Shown in pieces: positions 6,102 to 15,537 of a stretch of DNA of 20,837 nt. Under the pieces are notes generated by a model. That model had not been told where the DNA came from. It searched no databases and saw only the letters and a program-made list of their open reading frames with translations. This DNA is from a virus. Every line of letters begins with the position of its first letter. The stretch's first letter is position 1. The DNA lies in IMG/VR virus record IMGVR_UViG_3300031730_000197, positions 1 to 20,837 of that record. One strand, written 5' to 3'. The translations under genes were made by a program, and so were the position numbers.

Positions 6102-9100
6102 ATGGCCAGCAACCGTATTTCCATCCTCGTCGCACTCGATGGTGCCGACGAGGGACTCAAGCGTGCCATCACCTCGGCCGAGCGCAGCCTGGGGGAACTG
6201 GCCGCCAGCGCCAAGACCGCAGGGGACAAGGCCGCAGCCGGGCTGGCAGAGGTCAGGGCCGGTGTGTCGGCGTTCGGCGACCAGGTGGCCAAGGCCAAAA
6301 CGCAACTGCTGGCCTTCTTGTCAATCTCCTGGGCCACCGGCAAAGCCCAGGAGGTCATCCAGGTCGCCGACGCCTGGAACATGATGTCCGCGCGCCTGAA
6401 GCTGGCCACGGCCGGCCAGCGCGAGTTCACCAGCTCGCAGAAGGCCCTCTTCGACATTGCGCAGCGCATCGGCGTGCCGATCCAGGAGACGGCCACGCTG
6501 TACGGCAAGCTGCAGCAAGCCGTGCGCATGCTGGGCGGCGAGCAGCGGGACGCGCTCACTATCACCGAGAGCATCTCGCAGGCACTGCGCTTGTCCGGCG
6601 CCTCAGCCACGGAGGCGCAGTCGTCGCTGCTGCAGTTCGGCCAGGCGCTCGCCTCCGGGGTGCTGCGCGGCGAGGAGTTCAACTCGGTGGTCGAGAGCAG
6701 CCCGCGCCTGGCCCAGGCCTTGGCAGACGGCCTGAACGTGCCCATTGGGCGGCTGCGCAAGCTGGCCGAGGAAGGGCGGCTCACGGCCGACGTGGTGGTC
6801 AACGCGCTGCAGTCGCAGAAGGACAGGCTCGCCGCCGAGTACGCGCAGTTGCCGCAGACGGTGGGCCAGGCTTTCCAGCGGCTGTCCAATGCCTTCGGGC
6901 AGTGGATCAGCCGGCTCGACGAGTCCACCGGCTTCACTGCCAAGCTCGCCGGGGCGTTGACCTGGCTGGCACAGAACCTCGACACGGTGCTGCAGGCGCT
7001 CCGGCGTGTCGCCGAACTGGGGCTCGCGGTGCTGGCCTACCGGCTCATCCCGGCGCTCATCACTGCCTGGCAGACCGGAGGCGCGGCCGCCGTGGCCGCA
7101 GCCAGCGCCACCGCAGCGGCCTGGGCCACGGCCAACCTGTCGGTCTCGGCCGCGGTGGCCAGTGTCGGGGTGCTCAAGACTGCGTTCGCCGTGCTGGGGG
7201 CCTTCCTGGTGGGCTGGGAGATCGGCACCTGGCTGTCGGAGAAGTTCGAGATCGTCCGCCGCGCCGGCATCTTCATGGTGGAGGTGATCGTCAAAGCGGT
7301 TGAGCAGTTGCGCTACCGCTGGGAGGCATTCGCCGCCATCTTCACGTCCGACACGATCGACCAGGCCACGCGGCGCCACGAGACGCGGCTGGGGGAGATG
7401 AACCGGATCTTTGCGCAGATGCACGCCGATGCCCGGCGCGCATCGGACGCCGCGGGCGCGGCGATGACCACGGCCGGCGCCACCGCCGAGGAGATCGCCA
7501 GGCGGCTGGATGCCGTGCGCCAGGGCACGCAGGAAGCGCTCGGGCGCGGGGTGGAGGCTGTTCACAGCGCCTTGGAAAAGCTCAAATCCCAGCTCGGCGA
7601 GGTTGAGCACGCGGCGAACAAGGCTCAGCAGACCGTCAACGACACGACGGCCAAGATGGCTGCGGCCTACCAGGGGCTGAGCGCCCTCATCGAGGCGAAC
7701 CTGCAGCGGCAGACCGACGCGGTCAAGGCGCGCTACCAGCAGGAACTGGTCGAGCTGGACTTGTCTCGACAGTCGCAGGCCGCGCAGATCGCTGCGGCCA
7801 CGCAACTGCTGACGGACGCGCTGGCCCACCAGACCGGGCTGCGGCGCCGGACCACGGCAGACATCCTCGCGCTGATCGACGACGAGTCCCGCGCCCGCAT
7901 CGAGGCGGCCCGTCGCGAGGGGCAGACCGATGCCGAGCGCGCCGCCAACGTCCAGCGCGTCGAGAACGGGATCCTGGCCACCAAGCGCCAGACGCTGACC
8001 CAGGCGCTTGCCGAGTACCGCCAGCACGTCGAGGCCCTCAACGCCGAAGCCAACCGGCACCTGGCCGAGATCCAGCGCATCGAGGACGAGAAGCGTCGGC
8101 TGTCGATGACCACGGAGGAACGCATCCGCGACATCCGGCGCCAGGGGATGGCGGACTTCGAGGCGACTGAGGACCGCAAGCGCCAGATCGTTGAGTTCCA
8201 GACCCAGGCCCGCGAAGCGCTGGCCCGGGGTGAGTTTGATCTCGCACGGCAACTCGCGCAGAAGGCCATGGACCTGGCCGCGCAGGTGGCCACCACCCGG
8301 GCCGGCGAGGCCCGGCGCGCCGAGGAGGCACGCCGGCAGGCCGAGCAGGCGGTGTCGCAGGTCACGCAGCTCGAAGCGCAGGCCCGCGATGCGATGCGCC
8401 GGCAGGAATCGGCGCAGGCCGCAGCCTTGTTGCGCCAGGCCGAGCAGTTGCGCGCCGAACTGGCCCGCAAGACCAGCGAGGCCGATGCGCAGATCGCGCG
8501 GGGCAAGGACAGCGTCAACCAGGCGATCCAGCGCATCCGAGAGTCGCAGGAGATCCTCAACCAGGCGCTGGACGCCGAAGGGGCTGCCCACCAGAATGCC
8601 GCGCAGTCGGCCCTGTCCGCCCGGGGCGAGATCCAGCAGACCCTGGCAGCGACGGCCGCCCAGATCGACCAGATCACGGCCAAGCTGCAGCAGGGGCTGA
8701 AGATCACACTGGAGGCGGACGCCACCCGCTTCAACCAGGCGCTCGCCGACCTGGACAAGGCACTGGCCGACAAACGGTACCTGCTGGCCATCCAGGCCGA
8801 CTTGCAGCAGGCAGAAAAGCAACTGCAGGCCTACGAGCAGTTGCTCAAGGACGGCAAGACGCTGCCGGTCGATGCCGACGTGTCCCGGGCCCGGGCGGCG
8901 CTGGACCAACTCAAGGCCTACGCCGATCAGCACTCGGAGTTCGAACTCCGCGTCGCGACCGAGAAGGCACAGGCGGCCATCGCCAATGTGCAGCGGCAGA
9001 TGCAGGCGCTGGACCGCATCGAGACCGAGTCGCGGCACCGCGTCCAGACGAATGTGGAGGCGGCTCGTGCCGAGATCCAGAGCCTCAACGGCATGAACAC

Positions 9101-10151
9101 CTCCAGCACGCACACCGTTCACGTGCAGCGGGTCGAGGGGAATGCCGCGGGTGGGTTGGTAGGTGGGTTGGTCGGTGGGGTCGTGAGTGCGCGGCGTTTT
9201 GCGGATGGCGGCCAGGTCGCCCCGGCCTTCCCGCGCATGAGTAGCGGCACGGTGCCCGGCTCCGGCCACCACGACACGGTGCCCCGCACGCTGGATGCCG
9301 GGGCCTTCGTGTTGCGGCGGGCGGCGGTTCAGAAGTACGGACGTGGGGCGCTTGCGGACGTAGCGAAGTTCGCAACTGGAGGCGCGGTGCTCGGGTCGGG
9401 AAGCACGCAGTCACCTGGAATTCTGGGCGGTGCTGCCAATCCCTCCGGCAAACGCAACCGCGAAGCCGCCGAGGCCCTGAAGATGATCGATCTGGGCCTG
9501 CAAGGCATGGGCGAGTACACCGGGTGGCTGCAAGCCCGCTATGGCGCCGCGGTGAGCCTGACCATGCCACGCCGGACGATGGACCGCTACAGCCAGCAGG
9601 CGGGCCAGGACCGGCGCGCTCTGGACGACCTGCTGGGTCGCCGCCAGTTGACTGCCAACGAGCGGGCGACGGTCGAGCGGGTCAAGCAGACCTGGCGCCA
9701 GGCGATGGCGCAGCCGCTGCTGTGGGGCAAGGATCTTGAGCGCGAGCTGATCGCCTACATGGAGCGCAACCAAGGGCGCTTCTACCGGGCGGGCGGCCTG
9801 TCCAGGTCCGACACGGTGCCCGCCATGCTGACTCCGGGCGAGTACGTCGTGAACAAGGCCGCCGTGTCGCGCCTGGGGGCCGGCTTCTTCGAGGCGGTCA
9901 ACAACCTGTCGCTGCCGGCGCGCACGTTGGCGCAGGGGGTGCAGGGATTTGCGACCGGCGGCCTGGTGCTGCCGGCGACCACTGGCGTCGCACGCCCAGT
10001 GCTGGCGGCTGACAGCGCCGCAGCCGGGCCTGTGCGCACCGTGCGCGTCGAACTTGCCTCCGGCGGCCGCCAGGTCACCGCGTCCATCGATGCCCGCGAC
10101 GAATCGCGGCTGCTGCAGATCCTCGAGGCCGCCCGCACCCGCTCGGCCTGA
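6102..10151 (+). CDS. Tail tape-measure protein
   Basis: At 1349 residues this is the longest protein in the window. It sets tail length and leaves through the tube ahead of DNA. Residues about 85-270 match the N-terminal domain common to tape measures (MMSARLKLATAG, AQRIGVPIQETATLYGKLQ, GEEFNSVVESSPRLAQALA, TADVVVNALQSQ). Residues 306-323 and 357-378, with an Ala-rich stretch between, are hydrophobic and may insert in the host membrane. Residues about 480-1000 are Gln/Ala/Arg/Glu-rich coiled coil. A Gly-rich GGLV linker follows. Two copies of a DTVP...L..G..V motif with FATGG ends occur near 1036-1095 and 1231-1310. At 0.15 nm per residue the tail would be near 200 nm. No Shine-Dalgarno site precedes the start, 3 bases after the upstream stop. 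Confidence 0.95.
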   Translation: MASNRISILVALDGADEGLKRAITSAERSLGELAASAKTAGDKAAAGLAEVRAGVSAFGDQVAKAKTQLLAFLSISWATGKAQEVIQVADAWNMMSARLKLATAGQREFTSSQKALFDIAQRIGVPIQETATLYGKLQQAVRMLGGEQRDALTITESISQALRLSGASATEAQSSLLQFGQALASGVLRGEEFNSVVESSPRLAQALADGLNVPIGRLRKLAEEGRLTADVVVNALQSQKDRLAAEYAQLPQTVGQAFQRLSNAFGQWISRLDESTGFTAKLAGALTWLAQNLDTVLQALRRVAELGLAVLAYRLIPALITAWQTGGAAAVAAASATAAAWATANLSVSAAVASVGVLKTAFAVLGAFLVGWEIGTWLSEKFEIVRRAGIFMVEVIVKAVEQLRYRWEAFAAIFTSDTIDQATRRHETRLGEMNRIFAQMHADARRASDAAGAAMTTAGATAEEIARRLDAVRQGTQEALGRGVEAVHSALEKLKSQLGEVEHAANKAQQTVNDTTAKMAAAYQGLSALIEANLQRQTDAVKARYQQELVELDLSRQSQAAQIAAATQLLTDALAHQTGLRRRTTADILALIDDESRARIEAARREGQTDAERAANVQRVENGILATKRQTLTQALAEYRQHVEALNAEANRHLAEIQRIEDEKRRLSMTTEERIRDIRRQGMADFEATEDRKRQIVEFQTQAREALARGEFDLARQLAQKAMDLAAQVATTRAGEARRAEEARRQAEQAVSQVTQLEAQARDAMRRQESAQAAALLRQAEQLRAELARKTSEADAQIARGKDSVNQAIQRIRESQEILNQALDAEGAAHQNAAQSALSARGEIQQTLAATAAQIDQITAKLQQGLKITLEADATRFNQALADLDKALADKRYLLAIQADLQQAEKQLQAYEQLLKDGKTLPVDADVSRARAALDQLKAYADQHSEFELRVATEKAQAAIANVQRQMQALDRIETESRHRVQTNVEAARAEIQSLNGMNTSSTHTVHVQRVEGNAAGGLVGGLVGGVVSARRFADGGQVAPAFPRMSSGTVPGSGHHDTVPRTLDAGAFVLRRAAVQKYGRGALADVAKFATGGAVLGSGSTQSPGILGGAANPSGKRNREAAEALKMIDLGLQGMGEYTGWLQARYGAAVSLTMPRRTMDRYSQQAGQDRRALDDLLGRRQLTANERATVERVKQTWRQAMAQPLLWGKDLERELIAYMERNQGRFYRAGGLSRSDTVPAMLTPGEYVVNKAAVSRLGAGFFEAVNNLSLPARTLAQGVQGFATGGLVLPATTGVARPVLAADSAAAGPVRTVRVELASGGRQVTASIDARDESRLLQILEAARTRSA
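9150..9185 (+). repeat. Three 12-bp G-rich tandem repeats in the tape-measure gene
   Basis: Units GGTGGGTTGGTA, GGTGGGTTGGTC and GGTGGGGTCGTG follow directly and encode GGLV GGLV GGVV. The first two differ at one base. G-runs at 9149-9151, 9153-9155, 9165-9167 and 9177-9180 could form a G-quadruplex with loops of 1, 9 and 9 bases. The repeat makes a flexible linker between the coiled coil and the C-terminal modules. Confidence 0.8.
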
Positions 10152-10181
10152 CTTTCGTTCCCTTTCTCCCCGTCCAATCCC

Positions 10182-10601
10182 ATGCAACTCAAAAACCTCG
10201 CCGATGGGGTAGCCCTGGTGCTGCCCGACGATTTGGTGTGGAGCGACGAACACGCCTGGAGCCCAGCAGTCGCCTCCGTGTCCTACCTGCTGACTGGTGC
10301 GCTGCTGGTGCAGTCGGCCACACGCCAGGCGGGCCGCCCCATCACCTTGGTGGGCGCGCCCGACATGGCCTGGGTCACGCGCGCGGTGGTCGACACCTTG
10401 TACGGCTGGGCCGCGATCCCCTTGTCGGCTACGGCAGGCCGCTTCGAACTGGCCCTGGCCGATGGTCTCGGAGGCAGCCCCTTGTTCACGGTGGCTTTCC
10501 GCCACGCCGACACCGCCATCGAAGCCGAACCCGTCACCGGCTTCCCTGCCCGTGCCGCCACCGACTTCTACCGCCTGACGCTGCGGTTGATGGAACTCTG
10601 A
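10182..10601 (+). CDS. Tail-tip protein of unknown family (gpM position)
   Basis: This 139-residue protein follows the tape measure by 30 bases, the place where siphophages encode a distal tail or gpM-type protein. I do not recognise a family with certainty. Visible are a beta-rich N-terminus (LADGVALVLPDDLVWSDE), a middle segment with RQAGRPITLVGAPDMAWVTR, and a C-terminal half ending in FYRLTLRLMEL. The hydrophobic LPDDLVW..EHAWSPV-like pattern suggests a compact beta protein with no signal peptide or membrane segment. Upstream sequence (10152-10181) is pyrimidine-rich and has no Shine-Dalgarno; the start is in CCCATG context. Coding is supported by sustained frame, length and tight spacing to both neighbours (16 bases to the next start). 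A role joining tape measure or tube end to the tip is inference. Confidence 0.85.
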   Translation: MQLKNLADGVALVLPDDLVWSDEHAWSPAVASVSYLLTGALLVQSATRQAGRPITLVGAPDMAWVTRAVVDTLYGWAAIPLSATAGRFELALADGLGGSPLFTVAFRHADTAIEAEPVTGFPARAATDFYRLTLRLMEL

Positions 10602-10617
10602 ACTCAGGAACCCACCC

Positions 10618-13600
10618 ATGCCCATCCAGACCGGTGACGTCAAGCTCGTCGCCTCGCAAGTCATGAACGACGTGGAGGAAGGCGGCGGCGCCCCCACCGC
10701 CACCGTCATCCAGGACGGCGGCAGCAACACCCTCTTCAACGACATCTCCGAGCTCGACCGCGCCGCAGGCCGGGTCAACCTGCGCAAGGTCTTTGCCAGC
10801 ATCCAGACCAACACCACCGACACCTACCTGGGCGGCAACGTCGTGGTGTCCGACCCGCCGAACGACCCGCGCGTGGCCATCACCATCTTCTCCACCGACG
10901 AGGTGTTCGATCGCCGCACCCAGGCGCGTGACCGCATCGAGGCCTACCTGAACAAGGGGTCGCTGTGGAGCGGCTACTTGCTGGAGAACCATATCGCCGG
11001 CCAGCGCTCGATCCAGTTGTTCCAGCGCGATGGCGCGGAACTGCCGACGATCGGCAAGACCTTGTACCTGGTCGCCAACGAGGGTTTGTCCAACGAGGTG
11101 GCGCAGTACGTGCGGATCACCCGCGTCGCGTCGCAAGCGCGCACCTACAGCGTCAACACCGGTAACAGCATCGTCGACTACAGCGCGCTGGTGGTCACCT
11201 GTGACCTGTCTGACGCCCTGCGCTACGACTTCCCTGGCTCGGCGCCGAATCGGCTCTTCACGATGGAGACCGGCAAGACCCGCACGCGCGACACGGTGGT
11301 GGCCGATGCGGCCAAGTATTGCGGCGTGGTCCAGACCACCCAGCCGCTGGCGGTCGGCGACGTGGCGGCCGAGGTGGCCAGCGTGTTCACGCAGCTGGTG
11401 CCCTCGGCCCAGACCGAGACCCCGCTGCTGGACCTCACGGCCGGTGCCAGCGCGGAGACGATGGTCGACTCGGCCCAGACTGGCGCGCCGGGCACGGCGA
11501 CCCTCATCTCGGGCAGTGTGTTCAACGCCGCCACCACGCTGTCGCTGGGCAACCCGATCCAGCCCGGCTCGCTCACGATCACTGCCGGCAGCGCCACGCT
11601 GGTGGACCGCGGCGGCGATCTGCTGGACGGCGCCACCGTGGTCGGCACCGTCAGCTACGGGCGCGGTGAGGTCGCCTTTGCCAGCAGTGCGCCGACCTAC
11701 GCCGGTACCAAGACCGTCGGTTTCCGGCCGGGGGCCGCACCGATCCGCGTGGCCGACACGGCCGGCATCCGCGTCGACATCGAGAGTCGCTCCTACAACT
11801 ACCTGCTGACCATCGTGCCCGCTCCGGCCGCCGGCACGCTGCGGGTCAGCTACAGGGCCCAGGGCAAGTGGTACGACCTGCGCGACAACGGGGCCGGCGT
11901 GCTCAAGGGCAGCCGGCCCGAGATCGGCGTGGGCACCGTCAGCGTTAGCAGTGGCAGTGTCGCCGTGACGCTGGGCGCGCTGCCGGACGTGGGCAGCGAG
12001 ATCGTCTATGCCTGGGGCAGCCGGGCCAACTACTTCAACCGCTCGGCCAGCACTGTGGCGCCGCCGCGGGTGGCGCTGCAGCTTTCGCACGCCGGTGTGA
12101 CTCCGGGGAGTGTTGCGATCACCTGGAACGATGGCACTGCGCGCAGCGCCGCGGACAACGGGCGGGGCCAGATCACCGGCAGCGCCACCGGCACGATCAA
12201 CTACCAGACCGGGCTGATCGACCTGGTGCCGGCACAGCTTCCTGCCGGTGGGCAGACCTACAGCGTGGCCTACACCTGGGGCCCGCCCACCGCGCAGGAA
12301 TTCCATGCCCCGCTGCGCAACGGTGACGGCACGGTCAGTGTGGCGCTGGACTTCGGCGGCCTGATCTCCGGCAGCGTGGAACTCGAGTGGAACTTGCTGG
12401 TGGCCCAGTACGACTACATCTCGACCACGCCGGCCGAGATGCAGGTGATCCGCGCGACCGATCCGATCAAGATCGTCCGTGACGACGGCAGCGGCACGCT
12501 GCGGGACCCCCAGGGTGCGAGCGTCGGGACGGTCAACTACGCGTCCGGCGTCGTGCGTTTCCTGCCCGACACCACGGTGCGCATCCCGGTTGGCCGCTAC
12601 ACGGTCGCCCAGATCGGTACCACCCGGGTGGGCAGCGGCAGCGACGTCAAGTTCGTCCCGGTCTACCGCAACCTGTTCTCGCGCTGGGAGTACGTGACCG
12701 CCGGGGCCTCGATGCCGCTGGACGAGAGCGCGCTGGTCAAGGTGCGGTACCGGGCCACGGGCACGTCCAACGCGGTCACGGAGACCTTCACCGCGGGTGC
12801 GATCAACCTGGACCTGACGCCCAGCTTCGCCGAGACCATCGTGCCCGGCAGCATTCATTTCACCCTCGGCGGCAAGAGCTACTTCGACCGCCTGGGTAGC
12901 CTGTACCACGACCTCAATCCGATCACCGGCGCTGCCACGCTGGCCGGGGCCATCAACTACACCACCGGCGAGGCGGCACTCAGCGCCTGGGTGCCTGCTG
13001 CCTCCAACGCAGTCACGCTGCGCTCCCTGCTGACCACCTTGGACGGCACCCCGGTGGACGAGGCCACCTTCCGCGTACCGGCCGCCCCGGTGCGCCCCTC
13101 CAGCTTGCAGATCCTGGCCACCCGGCTCACCGGCGGCACGATCAACGTCAGCGCCGACAACAGCGGCCGGATCTCCGGGACCGACGTGCTGGGCAGCATC
13201 GACTACGAGACCGGCGTCGTGCGCGTGCGCTTCGGGGCCTGGGTGGCCGCCGCCGGCAACGAGGGCCAGATGTGGTACGACCCCAATGCGGTTGTGACCC
13301 TCGACGGCCTGGCGCGAATCTTCAAGCCCGTGCCGGTGTTCGCCGACACCATCAAGTACAACGCGGTGGCGTACTCCTACCTGCCGCTGGACGCCGACAT
13401 CATCGGACTGGACCCGGTGCGGCTGCCGCAGGACGGCCGCGTGCCGATCTTCCGCGCCGGGGACTTCGCGGTCATCGGCCATACGGGCACTGTCGGGCCG
13501 ATCACGGTGAGCAACGGCCAGGTGGTTTCCTGCGGCCGCGTGCGCCTGTCCCGGGTGCGCGTGCTGGGCACCAACGGCGCGGTCATCACCGCGGGCTACG

Positions 13601-14244
13601 CGGCTGACTTGGAAGCCGGCACGGTGACCTTCACCAACGTCACGGGCTTCGCCCAGCCGGTCACGATCGAACACCGCATCGAGGACATGGCCCAGGTGTC
13701 GGACGTGCAGATCTCGGGCCGGCTGACCTTCACGCGCCAGATCACGCATGCCTACCCCACCGGCTCCCACGTCTCCTCGGCGCTGATCGCAGGCGACCTG
13801 CGCGCCTACGTGTCCAAGCTGTTCGACCAGGCCACCTGGAGCGGCGTGTTCGCGGACGCACTCTCCGGCAGCGCCGCGACCGCCACCTACAACGACGTGC
13901 TGGCGCCCATCGCCGTGACCAACGCCGGGGCGATCACCGAGCGCTGGGCGATCCAGTTCACCAACACCACCGCCTTCAACGTCATCGGCGAGCACGTGGG
14001 CGTGATCGCCACCGGCAGCACTGCCACCGACACCGCGCCGCTGAACCCCGCCACCGGCAAGCCCTACTTCACGCTGCCCGCCATCGGCTGGGGCGCCGGC
14101 TGGGCCGCAGGCAACGTGCTGCGCTTCAACACCACCGGCGCGCTGTTCCCGGTCTGGGTGGTCCGCACCATCCAGCAAGGGCCTGAGACGGTGACCAACG
14201 ATTCCTTCACCCTGCTGATCCGCGGCGACGTGGACCGGCCCTGA
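10618..14244 (+). CDS. Large tail-tip protein with repeated beta modules
   Basis: This 1208-residue protein has no family I can name with confidence. The N-terminal 230 residues are mixed alpha/beta (IQDGGSNTLFNDISELDR, NLRKVFASIQTNTTDTYLGG, FDRRTQARDRIEAYLNKGS). From about residue 320 to 870 there are six degenerate modules with the pattern 'GSv.i.w ... D.G.G.l ... GtinY.tG.v.l', with GT[VI] starts near residues 343, 440, 525, 637, 777 and 859. The C-terminal 330 residues contain VQISGRLTFTRQITHAYPTG and end with VTNDSFTLLIRGDVDRP. It is probably a tail-tip or central-fibre component, given that it sits between the tape measure and the hub-like gene. AGGA lies 9 bases before the start. No Cys-rich, enzymatic or collagen-like motif was seen. 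Confidence 0.85.
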   Translation: MPIQTGDVKLVASQVMNDVEEGGGAPTATVIQDGGSNTLFNDISELDRAAGRVNLRKVFASIQTNTTDTYLGGNVVVSDPPNDPRVAITIFSTDEVFDRRTQARDRIEAYLNKGSLWSGYLLENHIAGQRSIQLFQRDGAELPTIGKTLYLVANEGLSNEVAQYVRITRVASQARTYSVNTGNSIVDYSALVVTCDLSDALRYDFPGSAPNRLFTMETGKTRTRDTVVADAAKYCGVVQTTQPLAVGDVAAEVASVFTQLVPSAQTETPLLDLTAGASAETMVDSAQTGAPGTATLISGSVFNAATTLSLGNPIQPGSLTITAGSATLVDRGGDLLDGATVVGTVSYGRGEVAFASSAPTYAGTKTVGFRPGAAPIRVADTAGIRVDIESRSYNYLLTIVPAPAAGTLRVSYRAQGKWYDLRDNGAGVLKGSRPEIGVGTVSVSSGSVAVTLGALPDVGSEIVYAWGSRANYFNRSASTVAPPRVALQLSHAGVTPGSVAITWNDGTARSAADNGRGQITGSATGTINYQTGLIDLVPAQLPAGGQTYSVAYTWGPPTAQEFHAPLRNGDGTVSVALDFGGLISGSVELEWNLLVAQYDYISTTPAEMQVIRATDPIKIVRDDGSGTLRDPQGASVGTVNYASGVVRFLPDTTVRIPVGRYTVAQIGTTRVGSGSDVKFVPVYRNLFSRWEYVTAGASMPLDESALVKVRYRATGTSNAVTETFTAGAINLDLTPSFAETIVPGSIHFTLGGKSYFDRLGSLYHDLNPITGAATLAGAINYTTGEAALSAWVPAASNAVTLRSLLTTLDGTPVDEATFRVPAAPVRPSSLQILATRLTGGTINVSADNSGRISGTDVLGSIDYETGVVRVRFGAWVAAAGNEGQMWYDPNAVVTLDGLARIFKPVPVFADTIKYNAVAYSYLPLDADIIGLDPVRLPQDGRVPIFRAGDFAVIGHTGTVGPITVSNGQVVSCGRVRLSRVRVLGTNGAVITAGYAADLEAGTVTFTNVTGFAQPVTIEHRIEDMAQVSDVQISGRLTFTRQITHAYPTGSHVSSALIAGDLRAYVSKLFDQATWSGVFADALSGSAATATYNDVLAPIAVTNAGAITERWAIQFTNTTAFNVIGEHVGVIATGSTATDTAPLNPATGKPYFTLPAIGWGAGWAAGNVLRFNTTGALFPVWVVRTIQQGPETVTNDSFTLLIRGDVDRP
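11605..13230 (+). repeat. Six degenerate beta modules in the tail-tip protein
   Basis: Within residues about 330-870, segments such as GTVSYGRGEVAF, GTVSVSSGSVAV, GTINYQTGLIDL, GTVNYASGVVRF, GAINYTTGEAAL and GSIDYETGVVRV recur at spacings of about 82-140 residues. Each is preceded by a D/N-G turn (DNGAG, DNGRG, DDGSG, DNSG). The repeats are at protein level; I do not see long nucleotide identity between them, so they are old duplications. Confidence 0.65.
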
Positions 14245-14265
14245 TCAAGACGATCCAAGACTCCC

Positions 14266-15534
14266 ATGAGCAACAAAGTCAAATGGATGTTCAACGGCAT
14301 GACCGGCGCGCCGGTGCTGACCAACAACTGGGGCAGCATGGTGGCGTTGCTGGACGCCTGCCTGGTCAACGGCTTCAACCTGCAGACGGTCGCGACCATC
14401 ACCCGCACCGGCTCCACAGCCACCGCGACCCTCAGTTCCGGCCACGGCTTCGTGGTCGACCAGGTCGTACGCGTCGCCGGCTGCGACCAGCCTGAGTACA
14501 ACGGCGATGTCACGCTCACTGCCGTCACATCCGCCACGGTGAGTTTCAGCGTCGCGGGCGCGCCGGTTACGCCCGCGAGCACGGTCACGACGATCACGGT
14601 CAAGGTGGCACCGCTGGGTTTCGAGACCGTCTTCACCGACACGAACAAGCGCGTCTACCGCAGCCCCAACGTGCTGAGCAACCGCCACTTCCTGCGCGTG
14701 GATGACAACGTGCCGGCCGGCTACACCAGCACCTGGGCCAAGTTCGCCCGGGTCACGATCGCCGAGGGCATGGCGGACATCGACACCTTCGTCGGCGGCC
14801 GCGCGCCCTACAGCCCGCCGCAGCCCACCGCCAACGAGATCCCCAGCGGCAGCGGCACGTCGATGTTCTCAGGTTGGTTCAAGTGGTACTACGCCCGCAA
14901 CAGCAGCAGTGAATCCAACGGCGACAACGGCGCCTGGGCGCGCAGTTGGGTGCTGGTCGGCGACGACCGGGGCTTCTTCCTGTCGAACTCGTCCGGCTTC
15001 GGCGGCGACAAGCGCATCCTGCACGCCTTCACCGACTTCGACAGCTACAAGCCGGGCGACAACTATGCCTCCTACCTGATCGCTTCCGAGCGCTACCGGA
15101 CCGTCAGTGACGCCAATACCAGCTACGCCCACCAGGACGCCGCGTCGGCCTATTCGCTGGACACCACCGGCAAGACTTGCATCCGCAACTACACCCAGAT
15201 CGGCGACAACGCGCGGCTGGGCATGCTGTCGCTGAACGACGGCAACACGCAGAGCCTCTCCAACCGGTCCGCGTTCTTCGTGTTCCCCAACGGACCCGAC
15301 TACAGCCTGGTGCTGCACCCGATCTACCTGCGCGAGTCCACCGGGCACCTGCGCGGCATCCTGCCGGGCCAGTTCTGGATCCACCAGAACCAGCCGTACG
15401 GGCACCTGTCCGTCATCGACAACGTCATCGGCTACGAGGGCCGCAAGTTCCTGATCGTGACGCTGAGTTCGTTTTCGGACGAAACCAACAGTTGCGGCTT
15501 TGCCTACGACATCACCGGGCCGTGGAGGCCGTAA
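14266..15534 (+). CDS. Tail-tip or fibre protein with small beta domain
   Basis: This 422-residue protein begins VKWMFNGMTGAPVLTNNWGS, and has a compact beta domain at about residues 45-110 (SGHGFVVDQVVRVAG, QPEYNGDVTLTAVTSATVSF) that resembles small beta domains often found in phage tail proteins. The remainder (120-422) is aromatic and Ser/Asn/Gly-rich (MFSGWFKWYYARNSSSESN, DDRGFFLSNSSGFGGDKR), with several Trp/Tyr clusters, which is common in receptor-binding or structural tip proteins. I do not recognise a family for that part. It lies 21 bases after the 1208-residue gene and 3 bases before the next gene. Upstream, only AAGA-like purines precede CCCATG. The protein-coding call is firm; the role is inferred from context. 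Confidence 0.85.
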   Translation: MSNKVKWMFNGMTGAPVLTNNWGSMVALLDACLVNGFNLQTVATITRTGSTATATLSSGHGFVVDQVVRVAGCDQPEYNGDVTLTAVTSATVSFSVAGAPVTPASTVTTITVKVAPLGFETVFTDTNKRVYRSPNVLSNRHFLRVDDNVPAGYTSTWAKFARVTIAEGMADIDTFVGGRAPYSPPQPTANEIPSGSGTSMFSGWFKWYYARNSSSESNGDNGAWARSWVLVGDDRGFFLSNSSGFGGDKRILHAFTDFDSYKPGDNYASYLIASERYRTVSDANTSYAHQDAASAYSLDTTGKTCIRNYTQIGDNARLGMLSLNDGNTQSLSNRSAFFVFPNGPDYSLVLHPIYLRESTGHLRGILPGQFWIHQNQPYGHLSVIDNVIGYEGRKFLIVTLSSFSDETNSCGFAYDITGPWRP

Positions 15535-15537
15535 CCC

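Noticed and set aside
5714-7303. 529-codon + strand frame overlapping the minor tail and tape-measure genes
   Set aside because: Repetitive Arg/Gly composition; the two overlapping frames have recognisable tail protein sequence and good boundaries.
6603-9272. 889-codon open frame on the - strand within the tape-measure gene
   Set aside because: Leu/Gly/Arg-rich shadow of a biased coiled-coil gene, with no ribosome site or family pattern.
10534-14178. Very long open frame on the - strand (about 1214 codons) opposite the tail-tip gene
   Set aside because: It mirrors the + strand gene almost exactly, encodes a His/Gly/Asp/Val-rich composition typical of antisense frames of GC-rich genes, and has no motif. 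Stops are rare in this frame for compositional reasons.
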